Assembly (NCBI GenBank): GCA_937894585.1
Contig: CALBGO010000021.1
Location: 1-64,000, forward strand
DNA from: an uncultured Eubacterium sp.
Lineage (GTDB): Bacteria > Bacillota > Clostridia > Peptostreptococcales > Anaerovoracaceae
Direction: 5' to 3'
Length of the DNA: 64,000 nt
Positions 53,977 to 63,783 of the stretch are shown one piece after another (positions within the stretch are counted from its first letter, which is position 1; the number at the start of each line of letters is the position of its first letter). The notes beneath the pieces were generated by a model. That model was not told the origin of the DNA, ran no database searches, and worked only from the letters and a program-made list of their open reading frames with translations. Position numbers and translations under genes: made by a program.

Positions 53977-55808
53977 AAAAAGCAGGAAAGATGATATATC
54001 TGATTCTGATTGTACTGTTTCTCTATCTGCCGATTCTGGCTCTGATGGTATTTTCCTTCAATGAGGGAAAGTCTATGTCCCTGTGGACCGGTTTTTCTCT
54101 GAAATGGTATAAAGAGATGATGGGAAATACCATGATTATGGAAGCAATCTGGAATACCTTTACCATTGCTCTTGCGGCAGCAGCCATTGCTTCTGTCATC
54201 GGTACGGCTGCCTGCATCGGCATTATGGCAATGAAAAAGAGAACGGAAACCGCAGTTATGGGTCTGAACAATATTCCGCTTCTGAATGCGGATATTGTGA
54301 CGGGTATTTCTCTGATGATGACATTTCTGGTGTTCGGGATTTCTTTAAGCTGGGGCACTGTTTTGCTGTCGCATATCACATTCTGTATTCCGTATGTGAT
54401 ACTGTCGGTGCTGCCTAAGTTTAAGCAGACCTCGGGAAACATTTATGAAGCGGCGCTGGATCTGGGTGCAGGACCTTGGTATGCTTTTTACAAAGTGGTG
54501 CTGCCCGATATCAGACCGGGCATCGTCAGCGGATTTCTGCTGGCATTTACCATGTCTGTAGATGATTTTGTCATCACTCACTTCACAAGAGGCGCAGGTA
54601 TCAATACGATTTCGACTCTGATTTACAGTCAGGTAAAAGTAGGCATCAGACCGACCCTATTTGCGCTGTCAACTTTGATTTTTGTTACAGTGCTGGTGCT
54701 GCTTGCGGCATCTAATTTTGCGTCAGCGAAAAAGGAAGGCAGGTACAAGAAGCCGGTTACAATTCTGCTGACTGTACTGGTGGCGGCGCTTCTTGGCGGA
54801 ACTCTCCTGCTCAGCGGATTTTCCGGCGAAAAGAACGGAAAGGAAGTTCACATATATGCCTTCGGTGACTATATTGATCCGTCTCTGATTGAAGAGTTTG
54901 AAGAAGAAACGGGAATTTCCGTTGTTATGGATACCTTTGATACCAATGAGGAAATGTATCCTGTTATTAAAAATCAATCGGTAAATTACGATGTCATCTG
55001 TGCGTCGGATTATATGATTGACAAGATGATCGGCGAAAATCTGCTGTGGGAAATCGACTATTCGGGAATACCGAATATTTCCAATCTGTCGGAGAAGTAT
55101 CTTGCGACGGCTGCAAAATTTGATCCGGGAAATAAATACTCGGTTCCGCATACCTGGGGAACCTTGGGAATCCTTTATGATTCGACCAAAATTCCGGAAG
55201 GCGCTGTCACTTCATGGAATGATTTATGGAAAGAGGAGTACCGCGGACGGATTGTAATGCCTGACAGTATGAGAGATACGATGGCCATTGCGCTGAAGGC
55301 GAAAGGGTATTCTCTGAACACGAAGGACGAAAGACAGCTTGCCGTGGCAGCCGATTATCTGACAGCGCAGAAACCGCTGGTTTACAAGTATGCCAACGAC
55401 TCTGCCCGGGATATGATTCTGGGAGGTTCTGCTGATTTAGCGGTAATCTGGAATGGGGAAGTGCTTTACTGTCAGGAAGAAAGACCGGAGCTTTCTTATG
55501 TAGTGCCAAAAGAAGGCAGCGAGGAATTTACAGATTGCTGGGCGATTCCTACCGCTGCTTCAAATAAAGAAAATGCGCAGGCGTGGATTAACTTTATGCT
55601 GGAAAAAGAAACAGCAAAGCGTAATTACGAATATCTGACTTATTCGATTCCGAATATCAGTGTCATTGACAGTGTAAAGAATGATCCTGCAAAGATGCAG
55701 GTTCTGTTCCCTGAGGATTTTGTGCTGGTGCAGTGTGAATCTCTGAAAAATCTCGGAGCAGAGGCAGATGATCTTTATACAAAATACTGGAAGAAGTTCA
55801 AGTCTTAA
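53973..55808 (+). CDS. PotC-PotD fusion: polyamine permease joined to binding protein
   Basis: The single 611-residue frame covers two normally separate proteins. Residues 1-265 form the PotC permease with six helices and the loop EAALDLGAGPWYAF. A further helix at about 268-287 (ILLTVLVAALLGGTLLLSG) then tethers a PotD-like binding domain (VHIYAFGDYIDPSLIEEFEE to the end), which holds motifs such as VPHTWGTLGI and WNGEVLY. The binding protein has no lipobox of its own and stays anchored by the helix. No stop or frameshift interrupts the joint. Such fusions are known in some Firmicutes. Confidence 0.92.
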   Translation: MKKAGKMIYLILIVLFLYLPILALMVFSFNEGKSMSLWTGFSLKWYKEMMGNTMIMEAIWNTFTIALAAAAIASVIGTAACIGIMAMKKRTETAVMGLNNIPLLNADIVTGISLMMTFLVFGISLSWGTVLLSHITFCIPYVILSVLPKFKQTSGNIYEAALDLGAGPWYAFYKVVLPDIRPGIVSGFLLAFTMSVDDFVITHFTRGAGINTISTLIYSQVKVGIRPTLFALSTLIFVTVLVLLAASNFASAKKEGRYKKPVTILLTVLVAALLGGTLLLSGFSGEKNGKEVHIYAFGDYIDPSLIEEFEEETGISVVMDTFDTNEEMYPVIKNQSVNYDVICASDYMIDKMIGENLLWEIDYSGIPNISNLSEKYLATAAKFDPGNKYSVPHTWGTLGILYDSTKIPEGAVTSWNDLWKEEYRGRIVMPDSMRDTMAIALKAKGYSLNTKDERQLAVAADYLTAQKPLVYKYANDSARDMILGGSADLAVIWNGEVLYCQEERPELSYVVPKEGSEEFTDCWAIPTAASNKENAQAWINFMLEKETAKRNYEYLTYSIPNISVIDSVKNDPAKMQVLFPEDFVLVQCESLKNLGAEADDLYTKYWKKFKS

Positions 55809-55819
55809 TCCGGTTAAAT

Positions 55820-55869
55820 GGGAAATATCCCGTCCTACTGTCGTACGGGCGGGATTCCCTGCTTTTTCT
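55820..55869 (+). terminator. Intrinsic terminator after the polyamine operon
   Basis: GGGAAATATCCCGTC pairs imperfectly with GGGCGGGATTCCC, followed by a T-run. Confidence 0.8.
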
Positions 55870-55902
55870 GCGATATGAACGAAAAAACGTAAAATACAGT
55901 TT

Positions 55903-55938
55903 CAGCTTATTCAATTTCCATGGATGAGCTGTTTTTTT
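55903..55938 (+). terminator. Second terminator hairpin
   Basis: CAGCTTATTCA / TGGATGAGCTG followed by seven T. The AT-rich remainder up to about 56320 shows no supported gene. Confidence 0.75.
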
Positions 55939-56322
55939 ATTCTCCACTTTAGGTAGAAATTATTTTCCCTCTGTTTTTTTGATACAGAGTAAAAAACGGG
56001 AACAGGATGCCGATATCTTAAAGTTGCTGATATTTTATTTATACAGAAGTCGTTTGAATGGAGAGAGAAGATGAATGAAATCCTGAATATTTTACGGGGG
56101 AATTTGATTTTGACTGATGGGATAAGCTGGCACAGGAGAAGACAAAACTATTGCAATTCCAAAGAAATTATGATTGTGCATAATCGACAATAGGTAAAAT
56201 GAGCAGGGAAGAATACGAATAATTATTTTGATATAGAAATAAAAATGCGAAAGAGTAAAAGTGACGGACTGAGAAAACAAATGATAAATGTAGAAAATAC
56301 CAAAAAATATATATTATTTTTG

Positions 56323-56351
56323 TTTACAAAAATGAATACAAGGGTTATAAT
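56323..56351 (+). promoter_or_regulatory. Promoter of the first M20 gene
   Basis: TTTACA, 17 bases and perfect TATAAT, 32 bases before the start codon. Confidence 0.78.
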
Positions 56352-56383
56352 GAGAATGTATTTTTAAAAAAGGAGAGGGAAGA

Positions 56384-57574
56384 ATGAATAAAAATACGAT
56401 TCTGGATGAGGCAAATGCCATTATGGATGAAATTACTGAGATCAGAAGGGATATACATAAGAACCCGGAGCTTGGATTTCAGGAAACCAGAACTTCGGCG
56501 CTGATTAGAGAAAAGCTGACAGAATACGGCGTTGATAAACTGGAATCACTTGCACCGACAGCTGTGATCGGATATATCTGTGGAGGCAGGGGAAAAGGAA
56601 GAACTGTTGCCTTAAGAGCTGATATTGACGCGCTTCCTGTAGAAGAAGCAACCGGTCTTCCGTATTCCAGTCAGGTGCCCGGCGTTATGCATGCCTGTGG
56701 TCATGATATGCACGCTTCCATGCTTTTGGGAGTGGCAAAGCTGCTTTGTGAAAAAAAAGAGGAATTTGCAGGTACAGTAAAATTGATTTTTCAGCACAGC
56801 GAAGACACCCTTCCGGGCGGCGCAAAGGAGCTGGTTGAGAAAGGCGTGATGGAAGATGTAGATGCAATTTTCGGTATGCATGTATTTCCGACAGAAGGCC
56901 GTCCCGGTGAGGTTGCATTTCATGCGGGACCTGTTACAACTTCTGTGGATCTTTTTGAATTTGAGATTATCGGAAAGGGCGGTCACGGAAGCGCACCTCA
57001 TACTACTCACGATCCAGTGCTGACCGGCGCACAGCTTGTTATGCTGCTGCAGCAGATTCCTGCAAGATATGTGGATCCTCTGGAAACGGTTGTCTTTCCG
57101 GTAAGTACTTTCCACAGCGGAGAAGCTGTCAATGTGATCCCCGCAAAAGCAAAGTTATCAGGTGTGGCAAGATCCTATCAGGACAGTGTCAGAGAAGATG
57201 TGAATAAGCAGGTCTATGACATTATAAAAGGTCTTGAGGCCATTTCCTCCTGCAAAATCAATGTAGATCATTATGAAGGATATCCTGCCTGCTATAATGA
57301 TGAAGGACTGACTGACCTTGCTATGAAGGCTGCCGGTGAGACAGTGGGTGAAGACCGGATTATTTATCTCGATAAGCCTCTGTCCTTCAGTGAGGATTTC
57401 AGCTATTACAGCAAAATGGCGGGCGTGCCGGGATGCTATATCATGCTTCATGCAGGACATGAGGGAGACGAGCTGGTTTCTCTTCATAATCCGAAATGCT
57501 CAGTAAAAGAAGAGGCAATGCCGTACGGCATTGCGGTTATGACAAATGCTGCTTTAGCCTACCTTGCGGAGTAA
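56384..57574 (+). CDS. M20-family amidohydrolase, first copy
   Basis: This zinc-dependent hydrolase of the M20D group (hippurate hydrolase / N-acyl-amino-acid hydrolase type) has 396 residues. The metal-ligand motifs are HACGHDMH, EDTLPGGAKE and the late LSFSEDFSYYS region; the dimerisation lid occupies about 185-295 (GKGGHGSAPH). It is cytosolic. It follows AAAGGAGAGG and its own promoter. With the transporter and second M20 enzyme downstream, it probably uses an imported N-acylated or amidated compound. Confidence 0.88.
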   Translation: MNKNTILDEANAIMDEITEIRRDIHKNPELGFQETRTSALIREKLTEYGVDKLESLAPTAVIGYICGGRGKGRTVALRADIDALPVEEATGLPYSSQVPGVMHACGHDMHASMLLGVAKLLCEKKEEFAGTVKLIFQHSEDTLPGGAKELVEKGVMEDVDAIFGMHVFPTEGRPGEVAFHAGPVTTSVDLFEFEIIGKGGHGSAPHTTHDPVLTGAQLVMLLQQIPARYVDPLETVVFPVSTFHSGEAVNVIPAKAKLSGVARSYQDSVREDVNKQVYDIIKGLEAISSCKINVDHYEGYPACYNDEGLTDLAMKAAGETVGEDRIIYLDKPLSFSEDFSYYSKMAGVPGCYIMLHAGHEGDELVSLHNPKCSVKEEAMPYGIAVMTNAALAYLAE

Positions 57575-57642
57575 TCGCTAAAACAGGTTATCTTCCGGCA
57601 GCAGACAGCTTTTCTATATATATTGGGTAAGACTATACTGCG

Positions 57643-57719
57643 CAGCTTACAGAGCGCAACCATATTGGGTTGCTCCTCGAAGCTCACAGAGCACAGCTAT
57701 GCCGCATTGCTGTTGAACG
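57643..57719 (+). repeat. Two diverged hairpin-repeat units
   Basis: Units (C/A)AGCT(T/C)ACAGAGC... at 57643 and 57680 each carry a stem of different sequence: GCAACC-N5-GGTTGC in the first and CAGC-T-AT...AT-T-GCTG in the second. They lie between the M20 gene and the transporter, with no coding frame. Confidence 0.45.
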
Positions 57720-57828
57720 GCTCATAGTGTATTGTTGCTGCATTGTTTATATTGCATCGTCTCCGTATTTTCTGAGGCGGTGAATGAAATTATATGAATT
57801 TTATTTAAGAAAGAAAGGAACAGAAATT

Positions 57829-59043
57829 ATGTTAAGTAATGTTTGTCTTGCGTTCACTGTATGTGCCTTGGCATATATTATCGGTGAATGGGTTTCTACA
57901 GCCACCAGAGCGTGGGTGCCGTCCGTATTCGTAACTGCAGTGATTATGCTTTTAGGATACTGGACGATTTTTCCGAAAGATCTGATTACCAATGCAGGGT
58001 TGATCCCTTTTGCAAATTCTATCGGTATCTTTCTTCTGATTACCCATATGGGTACGGTAATCAGCTTAAAGCAGCTGATCGAACAGTGGAAAACCGTTGT
58101 AATCTGTCTTGTCGGTCTTGCCGGTATGTGCGTGCTGGGCTACTTTGTAGGCGGTATGCTCATCGATAAGGCACTGGTCGTTGCAGGTCTTCCTCCTCTT
58201 ACAGGCGGAATTGTTGCAGCTACAGTGATGAGTGATGCTGCAAAAGAAGCAGGCATGCCTGTTGCAGCAGTATTTGCAATCGCTATGTACTGCATTCAGG
58301 GCTTTGCCGGCTATCCGCTGACTGCCGTATGTCTGCAGGCAGAAGGCAGAAAACTTCTGAAAAAATACCGGTCCGGTGAAGTTGTGCTGACCGAAGCTGA
58401 AAAGAGAGAAATGGCAAATATCGGGATGTCTGCTATCGCTGACGACAGTCATGTGAAAAGACTGCTGCCGAGAATTCCTGAGAAGTGGAACTCTCCGGTT
58501 GTAATGCTTTGTAAGCTGGGACTTGTTGCATGGTTTGCAAATCTTCTGGGGACAGTTACGCCGCTTTCAGGTGTAATCTGGGCTCTGATTCTAGGTGTTG
58601 TATTTACAACCATCGGGTTCCTGGAAACCAATCTGCTGAACAGAGCAAATTCCTACTGGATTCTGATGTTCGCCCTGATGATGTATATCTTTGACGGTCT
58701 GAAGGACTGCACGCCGTCTATGCTGAAGTCCATTATAGGGCCTATGGTGATTTTAATTATCATCGGTGTTGCAGGTATGGGCATCTTTGCATTTATCGTT
58801 TCCAAGATTTTAAGAATGTCCTTTCCGCTAGCCTTTGCAAACGGCCTGACAGCGCTTTACGGATTCCCTTGCGATGCGATTATTACAGAAGCAACCTGCA
58901 AAGCAATGGGCAAGACGGAAGAAGAAGTGAACTATCTGATGAGCAAGATGTTCCCGTCCATGATTACAGGCGGATTTGTAACCGTAACTATTACTTCTGT
59001 AGTACTGGCAGGTTTCTTTGCAAAGATTCTTCTTGCCATGTAA
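57829..59043 (+). CDS. Polytopic transporter, family uncertain
   Basis: The 404-residue membrane protein has about 11-12 helices. It has a glycine-rich LTGGIVAATVMSDAAKEAG stretch after helix five and a loop of about 60 polar residues (ADDSHVKRLLPRIPEKW) in the middle. Overall form resembles the sodium:carboxylate/glutamate type secondary carriers, but I cannot name the family. The start behind GAAAGGAA is chosen. Its place between two M20 amidohydrolases suggests it imports their substrate. Confidence 0.65.
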   Translation: MLSNVCLAFTVCALAYIIGEWVSTATRAWVPSVFVTAVIMLLGYWTIFPKDLITNAGLIPFANSIGIFLLITHMGTVISLKQLIEQWKTVVICLVGLAGMCVLGYFVGGMLIDKALVVAGLPPLTGGIVAATVMSDAAKEAGMPVAAVFAIAMYCIQGFAGYPLTAVCLQAEGRKLLKKYRSGEVVLTEAEKREMANIGMSAIADDSHVKRLLPRIPEKWNSPVVMLCKLGLVAWFANLLGTVTPLSGVIWALILGVVFTTIGFLETNLLNRANSYWILMFALMMYIFDGLKDCTPSMLKSIIGPMVILIIIGVAGMGIFAFIVSKILRMSFPLAFANGLTALYGFPCDAIITEATCKAMGKTEEEVNYLMSKMFPSMITGGFVTVTITSVVLAGFFAKILLAM

Positions 59044-59136
59044 GAAGAATTCTGTAAAAGAAGTTTTTCCGGGAGGAAACCTGAAGTTATAAAACAAACT
59101 CAAATGTGATTCAAATAAGATTAGAGGTGTTTAATT

Positions 59137-60306
59137 GTGAATATTGAAGAAGTTGCGTCAAAATATGCCGGATATCAGGTGGAGATGCGCAGACACTTCC
59201 ACCGCCATCCGGAGGTGAGTGGTAAAGAGTATGAAACCAGTAAAATGGTAAAAGCAGAGCTTGATAAAATTGGTGTGGAATGGGTTCCCTGCGGTCTTGA
59301 AACCGGGGTGCTGGCAACGATTAAAGGTGAAAAACCGGGTAAAACCATTCTGCTTCGGGGGGATATGGATGCTCTGACTGTGGATGAACAGACCGGTGCG
59401 CCTTATGCCAGTGAAAATCCCGGCGTGATGCATGCCTGCGGTCATGACTGTCATACTTCTATGCTTCTGACGGCGGCACATATTCTGAATGATATGAAAT
59501 CCGAGTTGTGCGGGACTGTAAAGCTGGCATTTCAGCCGGCGGAGGAAATTGCGGAAGGCGCAAAATCCATGATAGAGCAGGGCGCTATGGATGGTGTGGA
59601 CGGCTGCTTTGGTATCCATGTGTGGGCCGATGTACCATCTGGAAAGGTTTCTGTAGAAGCAGGACCGAGAATGGGCGCTGCAGGACAGTTCCGGATTGAT
59701 GTTAAGGGTAAAGGCGGTCACGGCGCAGCACCTCACCAGTGCGTGGATGCGGCTCTTGTATCTGCTTCTATTGTGAGCAATCTGCAGGCTCTTGTCAGCC
59801 GGGAAATATCTCCGATGGATCCTGCGGTTGTGACGGTCGGTGTTATTGAAGCGGGAACCCGCTGGAATGTAGTTGCAGAATCAGGTCGAATTGAAGGTAC
59901 TACACGATGCTTCAGCAATGCAGTTTACGACGCATTTCCGGAAATGCTGGATCGCATTGCAAAAGAAACAGCAAAAGCTTATCGGGCAGAAGCCGGTCTG
60001 ACGGAATATATTGAACTGGTTCCGCCTACTGTAAATGATCCGGATATGTCAGAAATTGCTCAGACGGCAGCCCGCAAAGTCGTAGCTGAAGATGCGCCGG
60101 TCACATCTCCTGCCACTATGGGAGGCGAAGATTTTGCTTTCTATATGAGGAAAGCGCCGGGTGCTGTTGCTTTGCTCGGCATTGGAAATGAAGAATGCGG
60201 CGCAGTATGGCCGCAGCATTCCGGAAGGTTCTGTGTAGATGAGAGTGCGCTGATTAAAGGTGCAATGCTTTATGCGCAGGTTGCTATGGACTTTAATGCA
60301 AAGTAA
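59137..60306 (+). CDS. M20-family amidohydrolase, second copy
   Basis: The 389-residue paralog of the first M20 enzyme has HACGHDCHTSML, FQPAEEIAEGAKSM and GGEDFAFY as metal and catalytic segments, and GKGGHGAAPHQ in the lid. It starts with GTG after AGAGGTG. Differences such as EDTLPGG against AEEIAEG suggest a different acyl or amino-acid preference from the first copy. Confidence 0.88.
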   Translation: MNIEEVASKYAGYQVEMRRHFHRHPEVSGKEYETSKMVKAELDKIGVEWVPCGLETGVLATIKGEKPGKTILLRGDMDALTVDEQTGAPYASENPGVMHACGHDCHTSMLLTAAHILNDMKSELCGTVKLAFQPAEEIAEGAKSMIEQGAMDGVDGCFGIHVWADVPSGKVSVEAGPRMGAAGQFRIDVKGKGGHGAAPHQCVDAALVSASIVSNLQALVSREISPMDPAVVTVGVIEAGTRWNVVAESGRIEGTTRCFSNAVYDAFPEMLDRIAKETAKAYRAEAGLTEYIELVPPTVNDPDMSEIAQTAARKVVAEDAPVTSPATMGGEDFAFYMRKAPGAVALLGIGNEECGAVWPQHSGRFCVDESALIKGAMLYAQVAMDFNAK

Positions 60307-60328
60307 AGATATAAAGAGAATGAATTAA

Positions 60329-60408
60329 AGCAGCCTGTTAATATCAGGCTGCTGTGAAATGTGAAAAGTTAAAGAGAATCCCTGTATGATGTGCTTACAG
60401 GGATTTTG
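60329..60408 (+). terminator. Two hairpins ending the M20 operon
   Basis: AGCAGCCTG-N7-CAGGCTGCT (60329-60353) and AATCCCTGTA-N9-TACAGGGATT followed by TT (60377-60408). Confidence 0.75.
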
Positions 60409-60432
60409 ACTGTTCTTGCTTTTTTCCATAGG

Positions 60433-60487
60433 AAAAGGGGCATATATCATGAACGTTTTATTTTCGCTGAGATAGCCCCTTGCCTTT
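60433..60487 (-). terminator. Terminator of the muramidase gene
   Basis: AAGGGGC / GCCCCTT arms flank a long loop, with T-rich sequence on the minus strand side. Confidence 0.5.
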
Positions 60488-60525
60488 TATCGTTTATATT
60501 GCTTCTGCTGTTTTTGTTACTTCTG

Positions 60526-62730
60526 TTATTTGTAAGTTCTGATGGCCTGTTTTGACCACTGGGTATAGTAGTCTGTTCCGTTGATTTCACGGACGCCCCG
60601 AACTCTGTAGTAATATCTTGTACCCTTCTTCAGATTTTTTGTATTCTTGTAGGACTTCCAGTTTCCGTTAGGTGTTTTATATAACGGTTTTTCACTGTAT
60701 TCACCCTTTTTTGTGCTTCTGTAAATCTCGAAGTGATCCATTTTATAGCCGTAGGATTTGGTCCATTTTACACGGATATATCCGCTGCCAAGCTCTGAAC
60801 GGGCTGTCATTGTAGTGTTCTGCACACCCTCGATCAGTTTTTTGTCAGGGTTTTCCTCCGGTGCACGGTAGGTTCTGATCGCCTGATTGGACCAAGGAGT
60901 GTAGTATTTCTCTCCGTCGATTTCGCAGACACCGCGAAGTCTATAGTAGTATTTTACGCCGTCTGTCAAATTCTTTGTATTTTTGTAGTAATTCGATGTA
61001 CCTGATTTGGTGGTGAAAATCGGTTTGTCGTCATATACGCCGGAGGTTTCGCTCCTGTAAACTTCGAAATAGTCAAGGTTTGCGCTCTCGGTTCTTTCCC
61101 AGTCAAGACGAATGAACTTCTCACCCAGCGTAGAGCTTACTTTGATTTCGGTGCTTTCCACACTGTCGATTAAATCCTGATTTGGATTATCAGGTTCCGC
61201 CGGTGTATCTTTTTTGGTTACATGAATTTTTACTTCCCGAATTGCTTTTTCACAGTTTTTGGTTTCCGGACTGGTTACTGTAATGGTTACGGTGCCGGTG
61301 CCGCCCTGCAGGGAGACTTTACCATTCTGGTCCACAGTCGCAATGTCGGTATTATCGGATTTATAGGTCAGATCCGCGTCACTGTTGCATTTTGTGTTGA
61401 GAGTGAAATCTTCGCGGTCGGTGGTTCTGTAGTAATTCACATAACCGGTAAAGGTCGGCTTCAGCTTTAGAATCTTAAAGTTTTTGGAAATAGTTCCTGT
61501 GAAGTTTCTCTTGCCGGTAACTTTGACGGTCGCTGTTCCTGCGCTTCTGTTGTTGGACCAGCTGAGAGTGTAGTCGGTACCTTTCTTCAAAACGGTTCCG
61601 TTGTAGGTTACTTTCGGTGAAGGAATCTTCAGTTTGCCGCTGTAGGTGACATCTTTGATATCGGCTACTTTACCGCCGTTGGAAATATTGGTTCTGCTGA
61701 TGGTAAACGGCACTAATTTTACATTGGAGTAGCTGCCGAGACCTTCGATTCTTGCATAAGCCGTTCCTGCCAGAACATTTTTCAGATAATGTACTTTATA
61801 GTCTGTGCTTTCTGTCAGGGTTTTTCCGTTATAGGAGACGGAAACGGAAGGCTCTCTTTTTGCTGTGTTGTACTGGTAGCTCTTCTGTCCCAAGGTGACA
61901 TCGGCGTTCTTAATGGATTTGGTGCCGCTTTGGGTAATCTCCGCATCATTATCATAATACCAGAAGTTGCAGTCGGTTCTTCCGCTGATGCCGGAAACAC
62001 TGCCGCCGGAGGTATACTGCCATGTATCATAAGGGCGTTCATAGCTGTTGTCGGAGGAGTACTGGGCAAGCCATACCCTGTATTTGCTGTCAATCATATT
62101 CATATTGAGTTTGCCGCCGCCCGGGTTGAGATACGGGGAGGCTACATTTCTGAATGTGTAGAACATCGATTTATAATCGGAGTTCTTTTCGATATAGTTC
62201 ATAAAAGCAAGGCAGTTGGATGTGGCTTTGCTTTTTCTGGTGCCGGAACTCCAGCTGTTGTATGCGCTGCCCTGTCTGCCGTCCAGTTCGAAGTCAAATA
62301 CTACGGGAAGATCGAGTTCCCGGCCGTTTAGCACATCAAGGCAGAACTGAGCTTCCTTCTGGGCTTCGCTGATGGAAATTGCGGTGGAGTAGTAGTAAAC
62401 GCCTACCATGATGCCGGCTTCTTTTGCCTCCTGATAGTTCTGCTCAAAATAGCTGTCAAGATTTCTTCTGAACGGAGAGTCCAGATAGGAAAAGCCGAGA
62501 CGGATATATGCGTAGTCAATACCGTGTTTTTTGACTTTTTCCCAGTTGACATCTGCTTGCCACTCGGATACATCGATGCCGTCGAGCACGATGGTGTCGG
62601 AAAACTGCGAAGGGTGGGTGTAACCGCCTTCATCTACAATTGCATTACTGGCAAAAGCCATACTGCAGGTAATGAAGAGGGCAGTGGCGGAAAACAGTGC
62701 TGTCAGAAATAGTCGTTTCAGTTTCTTCAT
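60526..62730 (-). CDS. Secreted GH25 muramidase with Ig-like and fibronectin-type repeats
   Basis: The 734-residue exported protein has a signal peptide (residues 1-27, cut near AFA|S). The GH25 lysozyme domain spans about 45-255, with Asp53 in GIDVSEWQ and the catalytic Asp146/Glu148 in VVFDFELDG; it would hydrolyse the MurNAc-GlcNAc bond. Two immunoglobulin-like repeats with YNGK-x-L...(T/G)TDY follow, then a Big2-like domain (YKSDNTDIATVDQNGKVS). Two tandem fibronectin III-like repeats close the protein, each ending (W)S(N/K)QAIRTY. No LPXTG or membrane anchor is present, so attachment is presumably by the repeats. Ribosome site GGAGAGAG. Confidence 0.9.
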   Translation of the reverse strand: MKKLKRLFLTALFSATALFITCSMAFASNAIVDEGGYTHPSQFSDTIVLDGIDVSEWQADVNWEKVKKHGIDYAYIRLGFSYLDSPFRRNLDSYFEQNYQEAKEAGIMVGVYYYSTAISISEAQKEAQFCLDVLNGRELDLPVVFDFELDGRQGSAYNSWSSGTRKSKATSNCLAFMNYIEKNSDYKSMFYTFRNVASPYLNPGGGKLNMNMIDSKYRVWLAQYSSDNSYERPYDTWQYTSGGSVSGISGRTDCNFWYYDNDAEITQSGTKSIKNADVTLGQKSYQYNTAKREPSVSVSYNGKTLTESTDYKVHYLKNVLAGTAYARIEGLGSYSNVKLVPFTISRTNISNGGKVADIKDVTYSGKLKIPSPKVTYNGTVLKKGTDYTLSWSNNRSAGTATVKVTGKRNFTGTISKNFKILKLKPTFTGYVNYYRTTDREDFTLNTKCNSDADLTYKSDNTDIATVDQNGKVSLQGGTGTVTITVTSPETKNCEKAIREVKIHVTKKDTPAEPDNPNQDLIDSVESTEIKVSSTLGEKFIRLDWERTESANLDYFEVYRSETSGVYDDKPIFTTKSGTSNYYKNTKNLTDGVKYYYRLRGVCEIDGEKYYTPWSNQAIRTYRAPEENPDKKLIEGVQNTTMTARSELGSGYIRVKWTKSYGYKMDHFEIYRSTKKGEYSEKPLYKTPNGNWKSYKNTKNLKKGTRYYYRVRGVREINGTDYYTQWSKQAIRTYK

Positions 62731-62845
62731 GTTCTCTCTCCTTAGTTTCTGAATCGTTAAAGTTATAATTTATACTATGCGTTATTATCTTAACAGAAAC
62801 AGCGAATTTTGTCGACTGCATAGGAAGATTTTTCACACAGACTTC

Positions 62846-62874
62846 TTGAAACCTTCATTAAAATAAGGTATCAT
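62846..62874 (+). promoter_or_regulatory. Promoter placing the DUF5685 mRNA start at its ATG
   Basis: TTGAAA, 17 bases and TATCAT end only nine bases before the start codon, so the transcript would have almost no leader. Confidence 0.6.
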
Positions 62875-62883
62875 CAAAGTATT

Positions 62884-63783
62884 ATGTTAGGTTATGTTAC
62901 GATTGAAAAAAGCGAGCTGAAGGTTCGGGAATTCGAGGTGTATCAGGGATATTACTGCGGCATCTGTAAGTCGATCGGCCGGCACTGCGGACAGATTCCG
63001 CGCCTGTGTTTAAGTTACGATGCAGTATTTCTTGCGTTGCTTCTGGCAGGTCTTGATGAGACAGAGGATGTTTTGGAACGGGAACATTGTATCATTCATC
63101 CGATTCAGAAAAAACCGGTAATTTATGGGAATAAAGGGGTTGACTATGCGGCGGATGTTATGGTGATTCTGGCTTATCATAAATTTTTAGACGATTGGAA
63201 TGACGAAAAAAGTCCTTCGTCTCTGGCGGGAACAAGCACTCTGTATTGTTCTTACCGGAAACTGAAGAAGCAGTATCCGTCTCTCTGTGAAGAGGTGGAA
63301 ACGGGGCTGAAAAAACTGTCTGCGCTGGAAAAGGACAAATCCGGCTCTTTGGATTTAACCGGCGGGGCTTTCGCAGATATTATGGAAACTCTTTTTACCG
63401 GATTTTTCAAAGGAGAAGGGCAGATGAGGCAGCCTGATTTGCAAGGCGCGGGCACAGAGGGAGGAGTTTCCGGCTGCGGTGCAAAGATGAAGATTCTTGC
63501 ACAGTTGGGACGGAGTCTGGGAAAGTGGATTTACGCAGCAGATGCTCTTGATGATTACGAAAAAGACTGCAGGAGCAAAAATTACAATCCCTTCATTTAT
63601 CGAAAAAATAAGCTTGAGGGAATTGATGATTTGCTATATAATTATCTTGCAGAAATCTCGAATGCGTACGACCTTCTGAATCTGTCAAAGAACAGAGGTA
63701 TCGTTGAGAATATTATTTTTATGGGAATCAGACGGAGAACGGATCGGATTCTCAGTGAGAAAGGATCAGAACAGACAATATGA
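62884..63783 (+). CDS. DUF5685 family protein
   Basis: The 299-residue cytosolic protein starts [20 protein letters not shown] then [14 protein letters not shown], the opening typical of DUF5685, with Cys-x2-Cys and later conserved HKFLDDWND and [11 protein letters not shown] helices. Its function is unknown; the helical Asp-rich segments faintly recall prenyl-synthase-like bundles. No Shine-Dalgarno precedes the ATG and a promoter lies directly upstream. The start is fixed by the family N-terminus. The stop overlaps the next gene as ATGA. Confidence 0.78.
   Translation: MLGYVTIEKSELKVREFEVYQGYYCGICKSIGRHCGQIPRLCLSYDAVFLALLLAGLDETEDVLEREHCIIHPIQKKPVIYGNKGVDYAADVMVILAYHKFLDDWNDEKSPSSLAGTSTLYCSYRKLKKQYPSLCEEVETGLKKLSALEKDKSGSLDLTGGAFADIMETLFTGFFKGEGQMRQPDLQGAGTEGGVSGCGAKMKILAQLGRSLGKWIYAADALDDYEKDCRSKNYNPFIYRKNKLEGIDDLLYNYLAEISNAYDLLNLSKNRGIVENIIFMGIRRRTDRILSEKGSEQTI

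Noticed and set aside
53973..55808. PotC-PotD fusion as a sequencing error
   Set aside because: The junction reads through a complete membrane helix with no stop, overlap signal or ribosome site expected of two separate genes.
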